NCBI RefSeq assembly: GCF_021869535.1
Contig: NW_026262604.1
Span: forward strand, 55,266,247-55,330,246
Length of the DNA: 64,000 bases
Reading direction: 5' to 3'
Source of the DNA: Mytilus californianus
Lineage: Eukaryota; Mollusca; Bivalvia; Mytilida; Mytilidae
Below, in pieces: positions 46,901 to 58,216 of this stretch (the stretch's first letter is position 1; each line of letters begins with the position of its first letter). Both the position numbers and the translations under genes were made by a program. The notes under the pieces were generated by a model. The model was not told the origin of the DNA. It worked only from the letters and a program-made list of their open reading frames with translations, and searched no databases.

Positions 46901-49900
46901 GTCTCTAATCCCTAGCCATTAAGAATTACAGACACAATGGGTCGGAAAGTGGGTACCCCAATGCGTATATTATAACATTTGGCTTTTTTCCGTTTTTCGA
47001 ACGAAATTTTGGGCCTTTAAAATAGCTTACCCCAAAAAATCTCTACTATCCCGATGTAGTACTGTATAATAGCTATTCATTGAAGCAGAGTCTATAATCC
47101 CTAGCCATACAGAACTACCCAGACAATTCGTAGAGCGTATTTTATCGAATTTGGCTTTATTTCCATGTTTCGGACGAAATGTTCGGCCTTTAAGAATGCT
47201 TACCCCAAAAAATCTTCACTATCCCAATATAGCACTAAATTATAGTTATTCATTGAAGCAGAATCTCTAATCCCAAGCCTAAAGAACTACCCAGACAATT
47301 GGTTGGAAAGTGGGTGATCCTAGAGCGTATTTCATCGAATTTGGCTTTATTTCCGTGTTTCGAACGACATTTTGGGCCTTTAAGAAAAATTACCCCAGAA
47401 ATTCTTTACCCTCCCGATGTAGTACTATATAATAGCTAATCATTGAAGTAGAGTCTATAATCCCTAGCCATGAAGATCTACAGAAACAATGGGTCGGAAA
47501 GTGGGTACCCCAATGGAAATTTTATAAAATTTGACTTTTTTTCCGTGTTTCGAACGAAATTTAGGGCCTTTAAAATATCTCACCCCAGACATTATGTACT
47601 ATTCCGATGTAGAACAATACAATAGCTATTCATTGAAGCAGAGTCTCTAATCCCTAGCCATATAGAAATACCCAGACAATTTGTTGGAAAGTGGGTGACC
47701 ATTAAGCGTATTTTATCGAATTTGGCTTTATTTCGGTGTTTCGAACGATATTTTGAACCTTTAAAAAAGCTTACCCCAGAAATTCTTTACTCTTCCGATG
47801 TAGTACTATATAATAGCTATTCATTGAAGCCGAGTCTATAATCCCTAGCCATAAAGATCTACGGAAACAATGGGTCGAAAAGTGGGTGACCATTGAGCGT
47901 ATTTTATTGAATTTGGCTTTATTTCCGTGTTTCGAACGATATTTTGGCCCTTTAAAAAAGCTTACCCCAGAAATTCTTTACCCTCCCGATGTATTACTAT
48001 ATAATAGCCAATCATTAAAGCAGAGTCTATAATTCCTATCCATTAAGATCTACAGACACAATGGGTCGGAAAGTGGGTACCCCAATGGGAATTTTATAAA
48101 ATTTGGTTTTTTTTTCGTGTTTCGAAGGTAAATTTGGGCCTTTAAAATATCTTACCTCAGAAATTCTGTACTATTCCGATGTAGTACTATATAATAGCTA
48201 TTTATTGAAGCAGAGTCTCTAATCCCTAGCCATAAAGAACTACCCAGACAATTTGTTGGAAAGAGGGTGACCATTGAGCGTATTCTATAGAATTTGGCTT
48301 TATTTCGGTGTTTCGAACGATATTTTGGCCCTTTAAAAAAGCTTACCCCAGACATTCTTAACCCTCCCGATGTAGTACTATATAATGGCTAGTCATTGAA
48401 GCCGAGTCTATAATCCCTAGCCATAAAGATCTACAGAGACAATGGGTCGGAAAATGGGTGACCATTGAGCGTATTTAATCGAATTTGGCTTTATTTCCGT
48501 GTTTCGAACGATATTTTGGCCCTTTAAAAAAAGATTACCCCAGAAATTCTTTACCTTCCCGATGAAGTACTATATAATAGCTATTCATTGAAGCAGAGTC
48601 TATAATCCCTAGCCATAAATATCTACAGACACAATGGGTCGGAAAGTGGGTACCCCAATGCGAATTTTATAAAATTTGGCTTTTTTCCGTGTTTCGAACG
48701 AAATTTTGGGCCTTTAAAATAGCTTACCCCAAAATCTGTATTATCCCGATGTAGTACTATAAAATAGCTATTCATTGAAGCAGAGTCTCTAATCCCTAGC
48801 CATAAAGAACTACCCAGACTATTTGTTGGAAAGTGAGTGACCAATGAGCGTATTTTATCGAATTTGGCTTTATTTCCGTGTTTCGAATGATATTTTGGCC
48901 CTTTAAAAAAGCTTACCCCAGAAATTCTTAACCCTCCCGATGTAGTACTATATAATGGCTAGTCATTGAAGCCGAGTCTATAATCCCTAGCCATAAAGAT
49001 CTACAGAGACAATGGGTCGGAAAATGGGTGACCATTGAGCGTATTTAATCGAATTTGGCTTTATTTCCGTGTTTCGAACGATATTTTGGCCCTTTAAAAA
49101 AAGATTACCCCAGAAATTCTTTACCTTCCCGATGAAGTACTATATAATAGCTATTCATTGAAGCAGAGTCTATAATCCCTAGCCATAAATATCTACAGAC
49201 ACAATGGGTCGGAAAGTGGGTACCCCAATGCGAATTTTATAAAATTTGGCTTTTTTCCGTGTTTCGAACGAAATTTTGGGCCTTTAAAATAGCTAACCCC
49301 AAAATCTGTATTATCCCGATGTAGTACTATAAAATAGCTATTCATTGAAGCAGAGTCTCTAATCCCTAGCCATAAAGAACTACCCAGACTATTTGTTGGA
49401 AAGTGAGTGACCAATGAGCGTATTTTATCGAATTTGGCTTTATTTCCGTGTTTCGAACGAAATTTTGGCCCTTTAAAAAAGCTTACTCCAGAAATTCTTT
49501 ACTCTCCCGTTGTAGTATTATATAATAGCAATTCATTGAAGCCGAGTCTATAATCCCTAGCCATTAAGAATTACCCAGATAATTGGTTGGAAAGTGGGTG
49601 ACATTACAGCGTATTTTATCGAATTTGGCTTTATTTCCGTGTTTCGAACAAAATTTTGGGCCCTTAAGAGCTTACCCAAGTTGTAGTACTATCAAATAGC
49701 TATTTATTAGAGCAGAGTCTACAATCCCTAGCCATAAAAAACTACAGAATTAATGGGTCGGAAAGTGAGTACCCCAATGCGTATTTTATCGACTTTGGCT
49801 TTATTTCCGTGTTTCGAACGAAATTTTGGGCCTTTTAAAAAGCTTATCCCAAAAATTCTTTATCCTCCTGTGTAGTACTATTCAATAGCTATTTATTAGA

Positions 49901-51380
49901 GCAGAGTCTATAATCCGTAGCCATACAGAACTACCAAATTAATGGGTCGGAAAGTGGGTACCCCAATGCGTATTTCATCGAATTTGGCTTTTTTCCGTGT
50001 TTCGAACGAAATTTTCGGCCTTTAGGAATGCTTACCCCAGAAATTCTCTTCTATCCCAATGTAGTACTATATAATAGCTATTCATTGAAGCAGAGTCTAT
50101 AATCCCTAGCTATTAAGAACTACCCAGATGATTAGTTGGAAAGTCGTCGACTCTAGAGCATATTTTATCGAATTTGGCTTTATTTCCATGTTTCGGACGA
50201 AATTTTCGGCCTTTAGGAATGCTTACCCCAGAAATTCTCTATTATCCCAATGTAGAACCATATAATAGCTATTCATTGAAGCAGAATCTCTAATCCCTAG
50301 CCATTAAGAACTACCCAGACAATTGGTAGGAAAGTGGGTGATCCTAGAGCGTATTTTATCGAATTTGGCTTTATTTCCATGTTTCGAACGAAATTTTAAG
50401 CCTTTACGAAAGCTTACCCCAGAAATTCTTTACTCTCCCGTTGTAGTACTATTCAATAGCTATTCATTGAAGCAGAGTCTATAATCCCTAGCCATTAAAA
50501 ACTACCCAGATAATCGATTGGAAAGTAGGTGATTTTAGAGCGTATTTTATTGAATTTTGCTTATTTCAATGTTTCGGACGACATTTTCGGCCTTTAATAA
50601 TGCTTACCCCAAAAATTCATTACCTTCCGTTGCAGTAATATCCAATAGCTATTCATTGAAGCAGAGTCTCTAATCCCTAGCCATAAAGAACTACCAAAAC
50701 AATGGGTCGAAAAGTGGGTACCCAAATGCGTATTATATCGAATTTGGCTTTATTTCCATATTTCGGACGAACTTTTCAGCCTTTAGAAAAGCTTACCCAA
50801 GAAAATCTTTACTTTCCCGTTGTAGTACTATCCAACAGCTAATCATTGAAGGAGAGTTTATAATCCCTAGCCATTAAGAACTACCCAGATTATTGGTTGG
50901 AAAGTGGGTGACCCTAGAGGTTATTTTATCGAATTTGGCTTTATTTCCATGTTTCGGACGACATTTTCGGCCTTTAAAAATGCTTACCCCAGAAATTATT
51001 TACCCACCCGTTGTAGTAATATCCAATAGCTATTTATTAGAGCAGAGTTTATAATCCCTAGCCATAAAGAACTACCAAAACAATGGATCGGAAAGTGGGT
51101 ACTCAAATGCGTATTTTATCGAATTTGGCTTTTTTTCCATATTTCGGACGAAATTTTTGGCCTTTAAGAATGCTTACCCCAGAAATTCTTTACCCTCCCG
51201 ATGTAGTACTATGTTTTAGCTATTCTTTGAAGCAGAGTCTATAATCCCTAGCCATGAAGAACTACCGAGAAAATTGGTCGGAAGGTGGGTCACCGAATGT
51301 GTATTTTTTAGAATTTGGCTTTATTTCCGTGTTTCGAACGAAATTTTGGGCCTTTAAGAAAGTTTACCCAAGAAATTCTT
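43955..51380 (-). repeat. Satellite array 2: about 39 monomers of ~190 bp
   Basis: The monomer (on the plus strand CCCCAGAAATTCTTTACCC, GTAGTACTATATAATAGC, TCTATAATCCCTAGCC, TATTTTATCGAATTTGGC) is the reverse complement of the array 1 unit. Monomers are more diverged than in array 1. Nested duplications are visible: an approximately 1.9-kb block (43962-45860 repeated at 45861-47740) and a 570-bp block (48362-48931 repeated at 48932-49501). The identical 73-codon frames at 48623 and 49193 come from the latter. Confidence 0.97.
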
Positions 51381-51710
51381 AAACATGCATAAAATCGAAC
51401 CATATCCGGGACTTCACAGATATATAACTCTTTGTGAATCGTCATGATTTTTCTAATTGTAAATTCTAGTTATAGACCGTAAAGATGAGTTAGAAATTTG
51501 TAAATTAAAGTTAGAAATTTGTGAATGGGATATAAAAAACTTGATATTTATCTTTTTTTTCAAACAAAACAAGTCAAAAACCATGATTTTGAAAAAAATA
51601 AAATTGTCACTCAAGTTGTTTTTCGAACGCAATTGCAGGATGACGAATTGCAGGATAGCTTTATCGCAAGAGAATTGCAGGATGAGAATTGCTGGATAGC
51701 TTGACACTAG
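51381..51710 (-). repeat. Right terminal inverted repeat
   Basis: Reverse complement partner of 29710-30050. The outer 38 bp are identical to the left end, and ATCCTGCAATT motifs are intact three times here. The 84-codon frame at 51453-51707 lies in it and is probably incidental. Confidence 0.9.
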
Positions 51711-51721
51711 TCATACAAGAA
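51711..51721 (+). repeat. Target-site duplication, right (11 bp)
   Basis: TCATACAAGAA follows the CTAG terminus directly and matches 29699-29709 exactly. Confidence 0.88.
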
Positions 51722-53069
51722 TATATTGAAACATTTGTTGGTGGTGCAATATTTTGTGTCTCCTGTTACCATGTTCAATAGAAATTTCGGGTTATTTAGA
51801 AAAGGTTTCGGTAAAATTTTAAGCTTGCGTTTCGTAGCCAATAAGATGGTTTTCAAGAGTAAAAACTTCTATATATATTCATTCTGTGAAATAATAGATT
51901 ATTTGCCAATTTTCCATGTTGTACTGAAAAATGCCTCTAAAAATTGGTTTTCAAAGGTTATGAAAATAACCACCAGTAATGCAAGTCTAAGATAGCAATT
52001 CATAATGTTCAGCATGTGTTCCCTCTTTCAAATAAACCCAACATCAAGTAAATCCCTCGCACGTTGGTTTACTTTTGTCTTTATTTTATTGGTAACAGGA
52101 ACGTACGTTAATGATATATCACTATATTAAATTCTATCCTGTTACCTTTTTGTCTATCCTGTTACCGATAGCAGTATTGCACCTGCAAATGCTAAATTGC
52201 GTAGATTAAGACGTTATAACCTTTAGATGAGTTCAAACAACGACACATTTCATTATGTGTGCAACTATATGTTATTATAAACTTTTTAAAGACGTTTCTG
52301 TCTACTATTGTCTATCATGTTACTGTAACCATAGCAACCATAGTAACAGGATAGACATAACAGGATAGACAAATTTCTTCATTTTTGAATGCTGTTGTGA
52401 AATAACTACTCCTTTTGGTGAACATGATGAAGTGATAATGTTTTTCTGTTGTGATTTTGGTTTCCAACACGTTATTGCACTTTTTGCAAGTATAATATTT
52501 GTGTAATTAATCAATATGTTGGTAACAGTATAGACATGACAAAAAAGTACCCACTATTTTTTTTCACTAAATGTCTTGAAATTTCTTTTCTCTACACTGT
52601 TATACAAGAAACGTGCTGTGTTAAATGTTTAGGCTACTTTGCGCTTTTGAAATCAACACTGACTAGTTCAATATTCATAGGGAGAAAATTTTAACGGCTG
52701 ATTTAAGTAGCGGTAACAGGATGGACATGAACTTCATGTACGCTGATTGAATTTAGTTTGTAGAAAAAATGTTACATATAATAATAAAGAAGCTACGATT
52801 TTTCGTTAGAGTTATTATTTACGTTCTAAAAAAGTCCCTTTTGCAGATATCAAGGCGATCAGAAAATAGGAAAAAAATAATTTAAAATGTGTTACTCGGA
52901 CACCGTGCGCACGTAAATTACGCAAAAATCGGACTTAAATATATTTTAATCTTATCAAAATAGATCTAAATCGTGTTTATTAGTAATGTTCTGAATCATA
53001 AATCCTACAAACTTTCATTTAAACACTTACAACTGCATTTTCCATTAGAAATACAAATTTTAGCATGGG
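51722..53069. other. Unassigned region with a dispersed 15-bp motif
   Basis: No gene was recognised; the frames at 51726-51995 and 52320-52514 have no known relatives. It contains the GTAACAGGATAGACA cluster described at 52091-52727. Confidence 0.4.
52091..52727. repeat. Cluster of GTAACAGGATAGACA motifs in both orientations
   Basis: Forward copies are at 52343-52357, 52357-52371, 52521-52536 (one change) and 52712-52727 (one change), with a partial copy at 52091. Reverse copies are at 52133-52146, 52151-52166 and 52309-52324 (one change). They are irregularly spaced, unlike a tandem repeat. Confidence 0.8.
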
Positions 53070-53346
53070 TGTACTGAAAATTCGACATTTTTTGAAAATG
53101 ACCCATATCTTTCTTTTGCATCTAAATGATTTAATCCATTATATAATTTTAAGGAAGATATATACAAGGAAACAAATACTTTCATTTCATACTTTAAAAC
53201 AAATGTTTTTAAATTACTTTGGGTGTGTGAACTATAATTGTTTTCCGTTTTTTTTTTTCTTAATTTAGAAGTTCTTCATTTTGTTAACACTTTCCTTGTT
53301 GTGGACAAACTTGTTTTCCTTACAGATAAGACACTAGTTAAAACTC

Positions 53347-54389
53347 ATGCAAGACATGGCATATAATTTAACTCAACAATGGAACCAGGAGTATCGTTTA
53401 AAACTTTATCCAACAGTCTATATTCAGTGCGTTATCTTGGTATTAGGATTTATCGGAAACATTGTTGTTCTTGGTGTTTATTCCTTTCGCATGAAGGAAA
53501 ACCGGGATGACCGTTATTTCATTCCTATATTGTCGGTGTTTGATTTCATAGCCAGCACATCAGCTTCAATATTTTATGTTTTGGAATCCATGTATTTTGT
53601 TGTTTTTCCATCAGAATCACTTTGTACTGGATTGCTATTTGTGATGAAGGTTCCTCGTCTACATCCGGGCTACTTCTACTTCTGATTGCAGTGCAGAGAT
53701 ACCTCAAAATCTGTAAGTCACTTGGAAACCAGATGAACGAGTCAAAACGGAGAATAGCTTTGATGTCGGTAATCTTTATTTCGATTATTTGGTCTTGTCC
53801 GGTGTTGGTTTTTGCTGGATATAAACGAGTGGAAGGAGGTGCTTATAAGTTGAATGTTACTGGGAGGAGCTGTTACCCTACTTCCGGGAAATACCCAACG
53901 ATTGAAAGAATTTATTACTCACTTTTTTTCTTCCTAATCGTAGCAAATATTTTTATTGTTTCGTTGCTGTACATTCCTATTGGTATTCAGATATACAAGC
54001 ATACAAAAATAAGGAAAACACAAACGACCAGTGCCAACATCGCATCTGCACTATCTGACTCTTCATCAGAAAGTAAACCAGTCGATGGTCCAAGCCTGAT
54101 AGCCTTTACTCGGAGGAAAGCATACAGAACCAGCCAAATTAACTTTAACATGATGTTTATGACAATTATGATTTTCTATCTTATTTCATATGTCCCGACA
54201 TGTATTTTCCTCTTCATCGGCAAGTTGAGTGACCACGAACTTTGGTACAACCTTTCTACAGAAGAGATGAACGTCTTTTTCACTTTGGACAGATTGTATG
54301 TGATAAACCACGTAGTTAACCCTATCATTTATTGTTACTTTGAGTTTAAATTTAGGAATGATTTCATAAGTTTATTTCGCTGCTCATAA
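53347..54389 (+). pseudogene. Class A GPCR, copy 1, one-base frameshift
   Basis: Nearly identical to the intact copy at 56433-57476 over its whole length, including about 275 bp of 5' flank and 330 bp of 3' flank. The frame from ATG 53347 breaks near 53647: the copy has GATGAAGGTTCC where copy 2 has GATGACAGGTTCC, so one base is missing just after residue 100, in the third membrane segment. The rest stays open to the TAA at 54387-54389. The DRY-position triplet is QRY (HRY in copy 2); NPIIY in segment 7 is kept. There is no other lesion, so it is either a very young pseudogene or an assembly or sequencing error. The upstream CTTGTTTTCCTTACAG looks like a splice acceptor just before the start. 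AATAAA signals lie at 54502 and 54527. Confidence 0.85.
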
Positions 54390-54720
54390 TCTCATAACAA
54401 GGGTAGGTTCTTTGATTATTTTTGGAAATAAATCGATGAAACATTAATTCAGGCAATGTACGTAATGTAGTTTGATATAGTATATTTACATGTTATAGAT
54501 AAATAAACATTGTAGAAGTAGAGAACAATAAAATTTATGATTTTAAATCATCTTAAGGATGTACCTAGGTGAAATTAAAAAAATCTAAAATTTAAAGTTG
54601 ATACTATAAGTCAGAACAGCATTATTTAAGGAACTAAATAAGCTAAAAATATTGATAGGTAATGTAGCTCCTTTTCGAGATATCTAATTTTTTTTAAAAA
54701 ATGGCGGGAAAAGGCTGACT
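54390..54720 (+). other. 3' flank of GPCR copy 1 with poly(A) signals
   Basis: Matches 57477-57775 closely. AATAAA is at 54502-54507 and 54527-54532. The part from about 54550 (GGATGTACCTAGGTGAAATT ... TTTTCGAGATATCTAA) resembles a widespread repeat, so the duplicated unit already contained it. Confidence 0.7.
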
Positions 54721-55310
54721 TGGACTTTTACCTTATATTTGCATTGGTAGTATTTGGGTCTCAAACCGAAAGAAAAGAAATCTAGAATTTGCTTAAATTT
54801 TGGTAAATGACTTATTATGAGCTATTGAAGTCTTATATGAACAGAAAAATGGGTGTTATGGGGCAAATATTTTACCTTGTATCGTAGGAAAAAAAACAAG
54901 GAGTCCGAACATCTGACAAAAATTCCAAAACCTCATCTAAGTACATCCTTAAGGTTAAGCACTCTTCTGGTATATCTATTTGTTCTGATATGTCCAAGAA
55001 CAGATTTCATTCATAGTTTTTACAAGCTAAGAAATAAAAATAAATCCCATTGTAGTACCACTGATTTCACTGATAGACTATAACTACTTGACATAAAACG
55101 ATGATTAGGGTTTACAACAAAGCAACAATACAACATAAAACGAAAGAAGTTACTCAAAACAGTACTTGAAAATACATCGTCTTGCTAAAAATTGATTCTA
55201 TCTGCATTCAGTTGACCCACTGTGTTTGTTGCTTTTATCATAGAAAGAAACGACATATACGTTCTATTATATACTTGGATATAAAATAGAACGTTATTTG
55301 TTGATATAAG
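54721..55310. other. Unassigned
   Basis: No gene was seen. The frame at 54853-55083 shows no family features. Confidence 0.4.
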
Positions 55311-55823
55311 ATTGAGAATGGAAACGGGGAATGCGTCAAAGAGATAAAATCACGACCAAAGAGCAAAATGTTCAGTGAAAATGTTGGTCAACCTATTCCT
55401 GTACTAAAGAAAACCGCCACAAGAAACTTCCTGTGATAATTTTAATTGAATTAATTGGAACTTAATATATATGCCAGATGTTCTCAACAAGACGATTTTC
55501 AGAATATTCTCAAATGCTAAAACATTTTAGCATGTTAAAGAACCCTTACAATAACTCTCTGAGAGGACCGAATGTGGCCTTTTGTAAGGCAAACTTTCTG
55601 CCAATATCAGATACCTTCATTTCCGAAGTGACAACCGCAATAACCGGCCTTCCTACTTGCCGAACCTCTGTTTGCGGAACTGGACGGTAGGCAAACAACA
55701 ATCTATTAGTCACACATTCTTCGATTCTCTTCTCGTTTTTAACGCTTTTCTTATCACTTGGCGTCCGTCAACCGTCGTCGTCCGTTTACTTTTACAAAAA
55801 ATATTCTCATCCACACCCTCCTC
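55311..55823. other. Repeat fragments between receptor copies
   Basis: A reverse fragment of family A at about 55311-55375 (TTGAGAATGGAAACGGGGAA) and a short family H piece at about 55755-55805. The frames at 55478-55690 and 55657-55887 are not credible genes. Confidence 0.5.
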
Positions 55824-56173
55824 AATTAGGTGTCAAATATATATTTGGACCTATCCGGGAGGTCTGTTGGTTTTCCAGTATCATTGATTTGAGGTTTCCC
55901 TACTAAAATACAGGAGTCTGTATATTGAAGATGCGTGATATCGGAGGGTCTGGATGGGAGGTATAACATTTCCGTATTCTTTAATTTTTGAGACCATGTT
56001 TCTATACTTTTTATTTATGTTGCCCATTATTCTCTATTCTTATTAGTTTAGTTATCCTATTATTCTCTAATATTTATTCTATTTGCCTATTTTTCTGTAT
56101 TCTTTTTTTTTGCCCTTTACTCTGCCCTTTTGTGCATTATTATCTATTCTGTAAACTCCATCCAGACTCTCAT
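55824..56173 (+). repeat. Dispersed repeat family G, copy 2
   Basis: Matches 29118-29560 in order and orientation (AGGTGTCAAATATATATTTG, TCATTGATTTGAGGTTTCCC, CATTATCTATTCTGTAAACT). It directly precedes the duplicated 5' flank of GPCR copy 2. Confidence 0.85.
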
Positions 56174-56432
56174 ATCTTTCTTTCGCATCTAAAATGATTA
56201 ATCCATTACATAATTTTAAAGAGGATATATACAAGGAAACAAATACTTTTATTTCATACTTTAAAACAGTTGTTTTAAAATTACTAAACCAAATATTGGT
56301 GTATTAAATGTTTTCCATTTTTTTTCGCCTTAATTTAGAAATTCCTAATTTTGTACTCACTTTGCTTTATAAATGAACAAGTCTTCTTCCTTTTTGTGGA
56401 CAAACTTACAATTAAGACACTAGTTAAAAAAC

Positions 56433-57476
56433 ATGCAATATATGGCGTATAATTTAACTCAACAATGGAACCAGGACTATCGCTTAAAACTTTATTCAAC
56501 AGTCTATATTCAGTGCGTTATCTTGGTATTAGGATTTATCGGAAACATTATCGTTTTTGGAGTGTATTCCTTTCGCATGAAGGAAAACCGGGATGACCGT
56601 TATTTCATTCCTATATTGTCGGTGTTTGATTTCATAGCCAGCACATCAGCTTCAATATTTTATGTTTTGGAATCCATGTATTTTGTCGTTTTTCCATCAG
56701 AATCACTTTGTATAGGATTGTTATTTGTGATGACAGGTTCCTCGTCTACATCTGGGCTACTACTACTTCTAATTGCAGTGCATAGATACCTCAAAATCTG
56801 TAAGTCACTTGGAAACCAGATGAACGAGTCAAAACGGAGAATAGCTTTGATGTCGGTAATCTTTATTTCGATTATTTGGTCTTGTCCAGTGTTAATTCTT
56901 GCTGGAAATAAACAAGTGGAAGGAGTGGCTTATAAGATGAATGTTACTGGGTGGAGCTGTTACCCTACTTCCGGGAAATACCCAACGATTGAAGGAATTT
57001 ATTACTCACTTTTTTTCTTCCTAATCGTAGCAAATATTTTTATTGTTTCGTTGCTGTACATTCCTATTGGTATTCAGATATACAAGCATACAAAAATAAG
57101 GAAAACACAAACGACCAGTGCCAACATCGCATCTGCACTATCTGACTCTTCATCAGAAAGTAAACCAGTCGATGGTCCAAGCCTGAGAGCCTTTACTCGG
57201 AGGAAAGCATACAGAGCCAGCCAAATTAATTTTAACATGATGTTTATGGCAATTATGATTTTCTATCTTATTTCATATGTCCCAACATGTATTTTCCTCT
57301 TCATCGGCAAGTTGAGTGACCACGAACTTTGGTACAACCTTTCTACAGAAGAGATGAACGTCTTTTTCACTTTGGACAGATTGTATGTGATAAACCACGT
57401 AGTTAACCCTATCATTTATTGTTACTTTGACTTTAAATTTAGGAATGATTTCATAGGTTTATTTCGCTGCTCATAA
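56433..57476 (+). CDS. Class A (rhodopsin-like) G-protein-coupled receptor, intact copy
   Basis: A 347-residue single-exon coding frame with seven predicted membrane segments. The usual anchors are present: Asn38 in GFIGNI (segment 1), Asp66 in LSVFDFIAS (2), Cys93 and Cys176 for the extracellular disulfide, H117-R118-Y119 in place of DRY (3), Trp149 (4), Pro211 (5), Pro284 in SYVPTC (6, lacking the usual CWxP) and NPIIY 325-329 (7). Asn7 (NLT) and Asn170 (NVT) are possible glycosylation sites. The third inner loop is Ser-rich (ALSDSSSESK). The short N-terminus and 21-residue tail suggest a small-ligand or peptide receptor; the ligand is unknown. The start is ATG 56433; ATG 56442 is an alternative. 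A splice acceptor-like TTAATTTAG lies about 95 bp upstream, so a 5'UTR intron is possible. Flanked by a frameshifted copy and a truncated copy. Confidence 0.9.
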   Translation: MQYMAYNLTQQWNQDYRLKLYSTVYIQCVILVLGFIGNIIVFGVYSFRMKENRDDRYFIPILSVFDFIASTSASIFYVLESMYFVVFPSESLCIGLLFVMTGSSSTSGLLLLLIAVHRYLKICKSLGNQMNESKRRIALMSVIFISIIWSCPVLILAGNKQVEGVAYKMNVTGWSCYPTSGKYPTIEGIYYSLFFFLIVANIFIVSLLYIPIGIQIYKHTKIRKTQTTSANIASALSDSSSESKPVDGPSLRAFTRRKAYRASQINFNMMFMAIMIFYLISYVPTCIFLFIGKLSDHELWYNLSTEEMNVFFTLDRLYVINHVVNPIIYCYFDFKFRNDFIGLFRCS

Positions 57477-57775
57477 TCTCATAACAAGGGTAGGTTCTTT
57501 GATTATTTTTGGAAATAAATCGATGAAACATTAATTTGGGCAATGTACGTAATGTAGTTTGATATAGTATATTTCCATGTTATATATAAATAAACATTGT
57601 AGAAGTAGAGAATAATAAAATTTATAATTTTAAACCATCTTAGGATGTACCTAGGTGAAATTAAAAAAATCTAAAATTTAAAGTTGATACTCTAAGTCAG
57701 AACAGCGTTATTTAAGGAACAAAATAAGCTAAAAATATTGATAGGTTATGTAGCTCCTTTTCGAGATATCTAATT
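57477..57775 (+). other. 3' flank of the intact GPCR with poly(A) signals
   Basis: AATAAA at 57589-57594 and 57614-57619, in the same relative places as in copy 1. The similarity to copy 1 ends near 57775, where family G sequence starts. Confidence 0.7.
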
Positions 57776-57950
57776 TATATCTCTATTCTTATTAGTTTAG
57801 TAATCCTATATTCTAATTAGTTTAGTAATCCTATTACTCCAATATTTATTTTATTTGCCTATTTTTCTGTTTTCGTTTTTTTTTGCCCTTTATTCTGCCC
57901 TTTTGTGCATTATTATCTATTTTGTAAACTCCATCCGGTCTCTCATATCT
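57776..57950 (+). repeat. Dispersed repeat family G, right-half fragment
   Basis: Contains CTATTCTTATTAGTTTAGTA (partly duplicated) and CATTATTATCTATTTTGTAA, matching the right half of 55824-56173. It joins the 5' flank of GPCR copy 3 exactly as family G joins that of copy 2. Confidence 0.8.
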
Positions 57951-58216
57951 TTCTTTCGCATCTAAAATGATTAATCCATTACATAATTTTAAAGAGGATA
58001 TATACAAGGAAACAAATACTTTTATTTCATACATTAAAACAGTTTTTTTAAAATTACTAAACCAAATATGGGTGTATTAAATGTTTTCCGGTTTTTTTTC
58101 GCCTTAATTTAGAAATTCCTAATTTTGTACTCACTTTGCTTTATAAATGAACAAGTCTACTTCCTTTTTGTGGACAAACCTTACAAATAAGACACTAGTT
58201 AAAAAACACGAAATAT

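Larger units (their letters stand above)
29710..51710. mobile_element. 22-kb foldback, MULE-like element carrying inverted satellite arrays
   Basis: The first 38 bp (29710-29747, starting CTAGTGTCAAGCTATCC) are an exact reverse complement of the last 38 bp (51673-51710). Inverted similarity continues, diverged, for about 320 bp. Inside each end is a tandem array of the same ~190-bp satellite, in opposite orientations (30155-34366 and 43955-51380), around a core of about 9.6 kb full of other repeats. An 11-bp direct duplication flanks the whole. Long inverted ends and an 8-11-bp duplication fit Mutator-like elements; tandem repeats in the arms recall foldback elements. No transposase was recognised, so it would be non-autonomous. 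Two separate insertions in inverted orientation are excluded only if the duplication is genuine. Confidence 0.8.

Noticed and set aside
48623-49414. Two identical 73-codon minus-strand frames as a duplicated small gene
   Set aside because: They are translations of satellite monomers and are identical only because of the 570-bp duplication; other monomers do not keep the frame open.
29710-51710. Helitron origin for the satellite-bearing element
   Set aside because: Helitrons lack long inverted ends and make no 11-bp target duplication; the CTAG...CTAG termini and flanks here do not match a TC...CTRR pattern.
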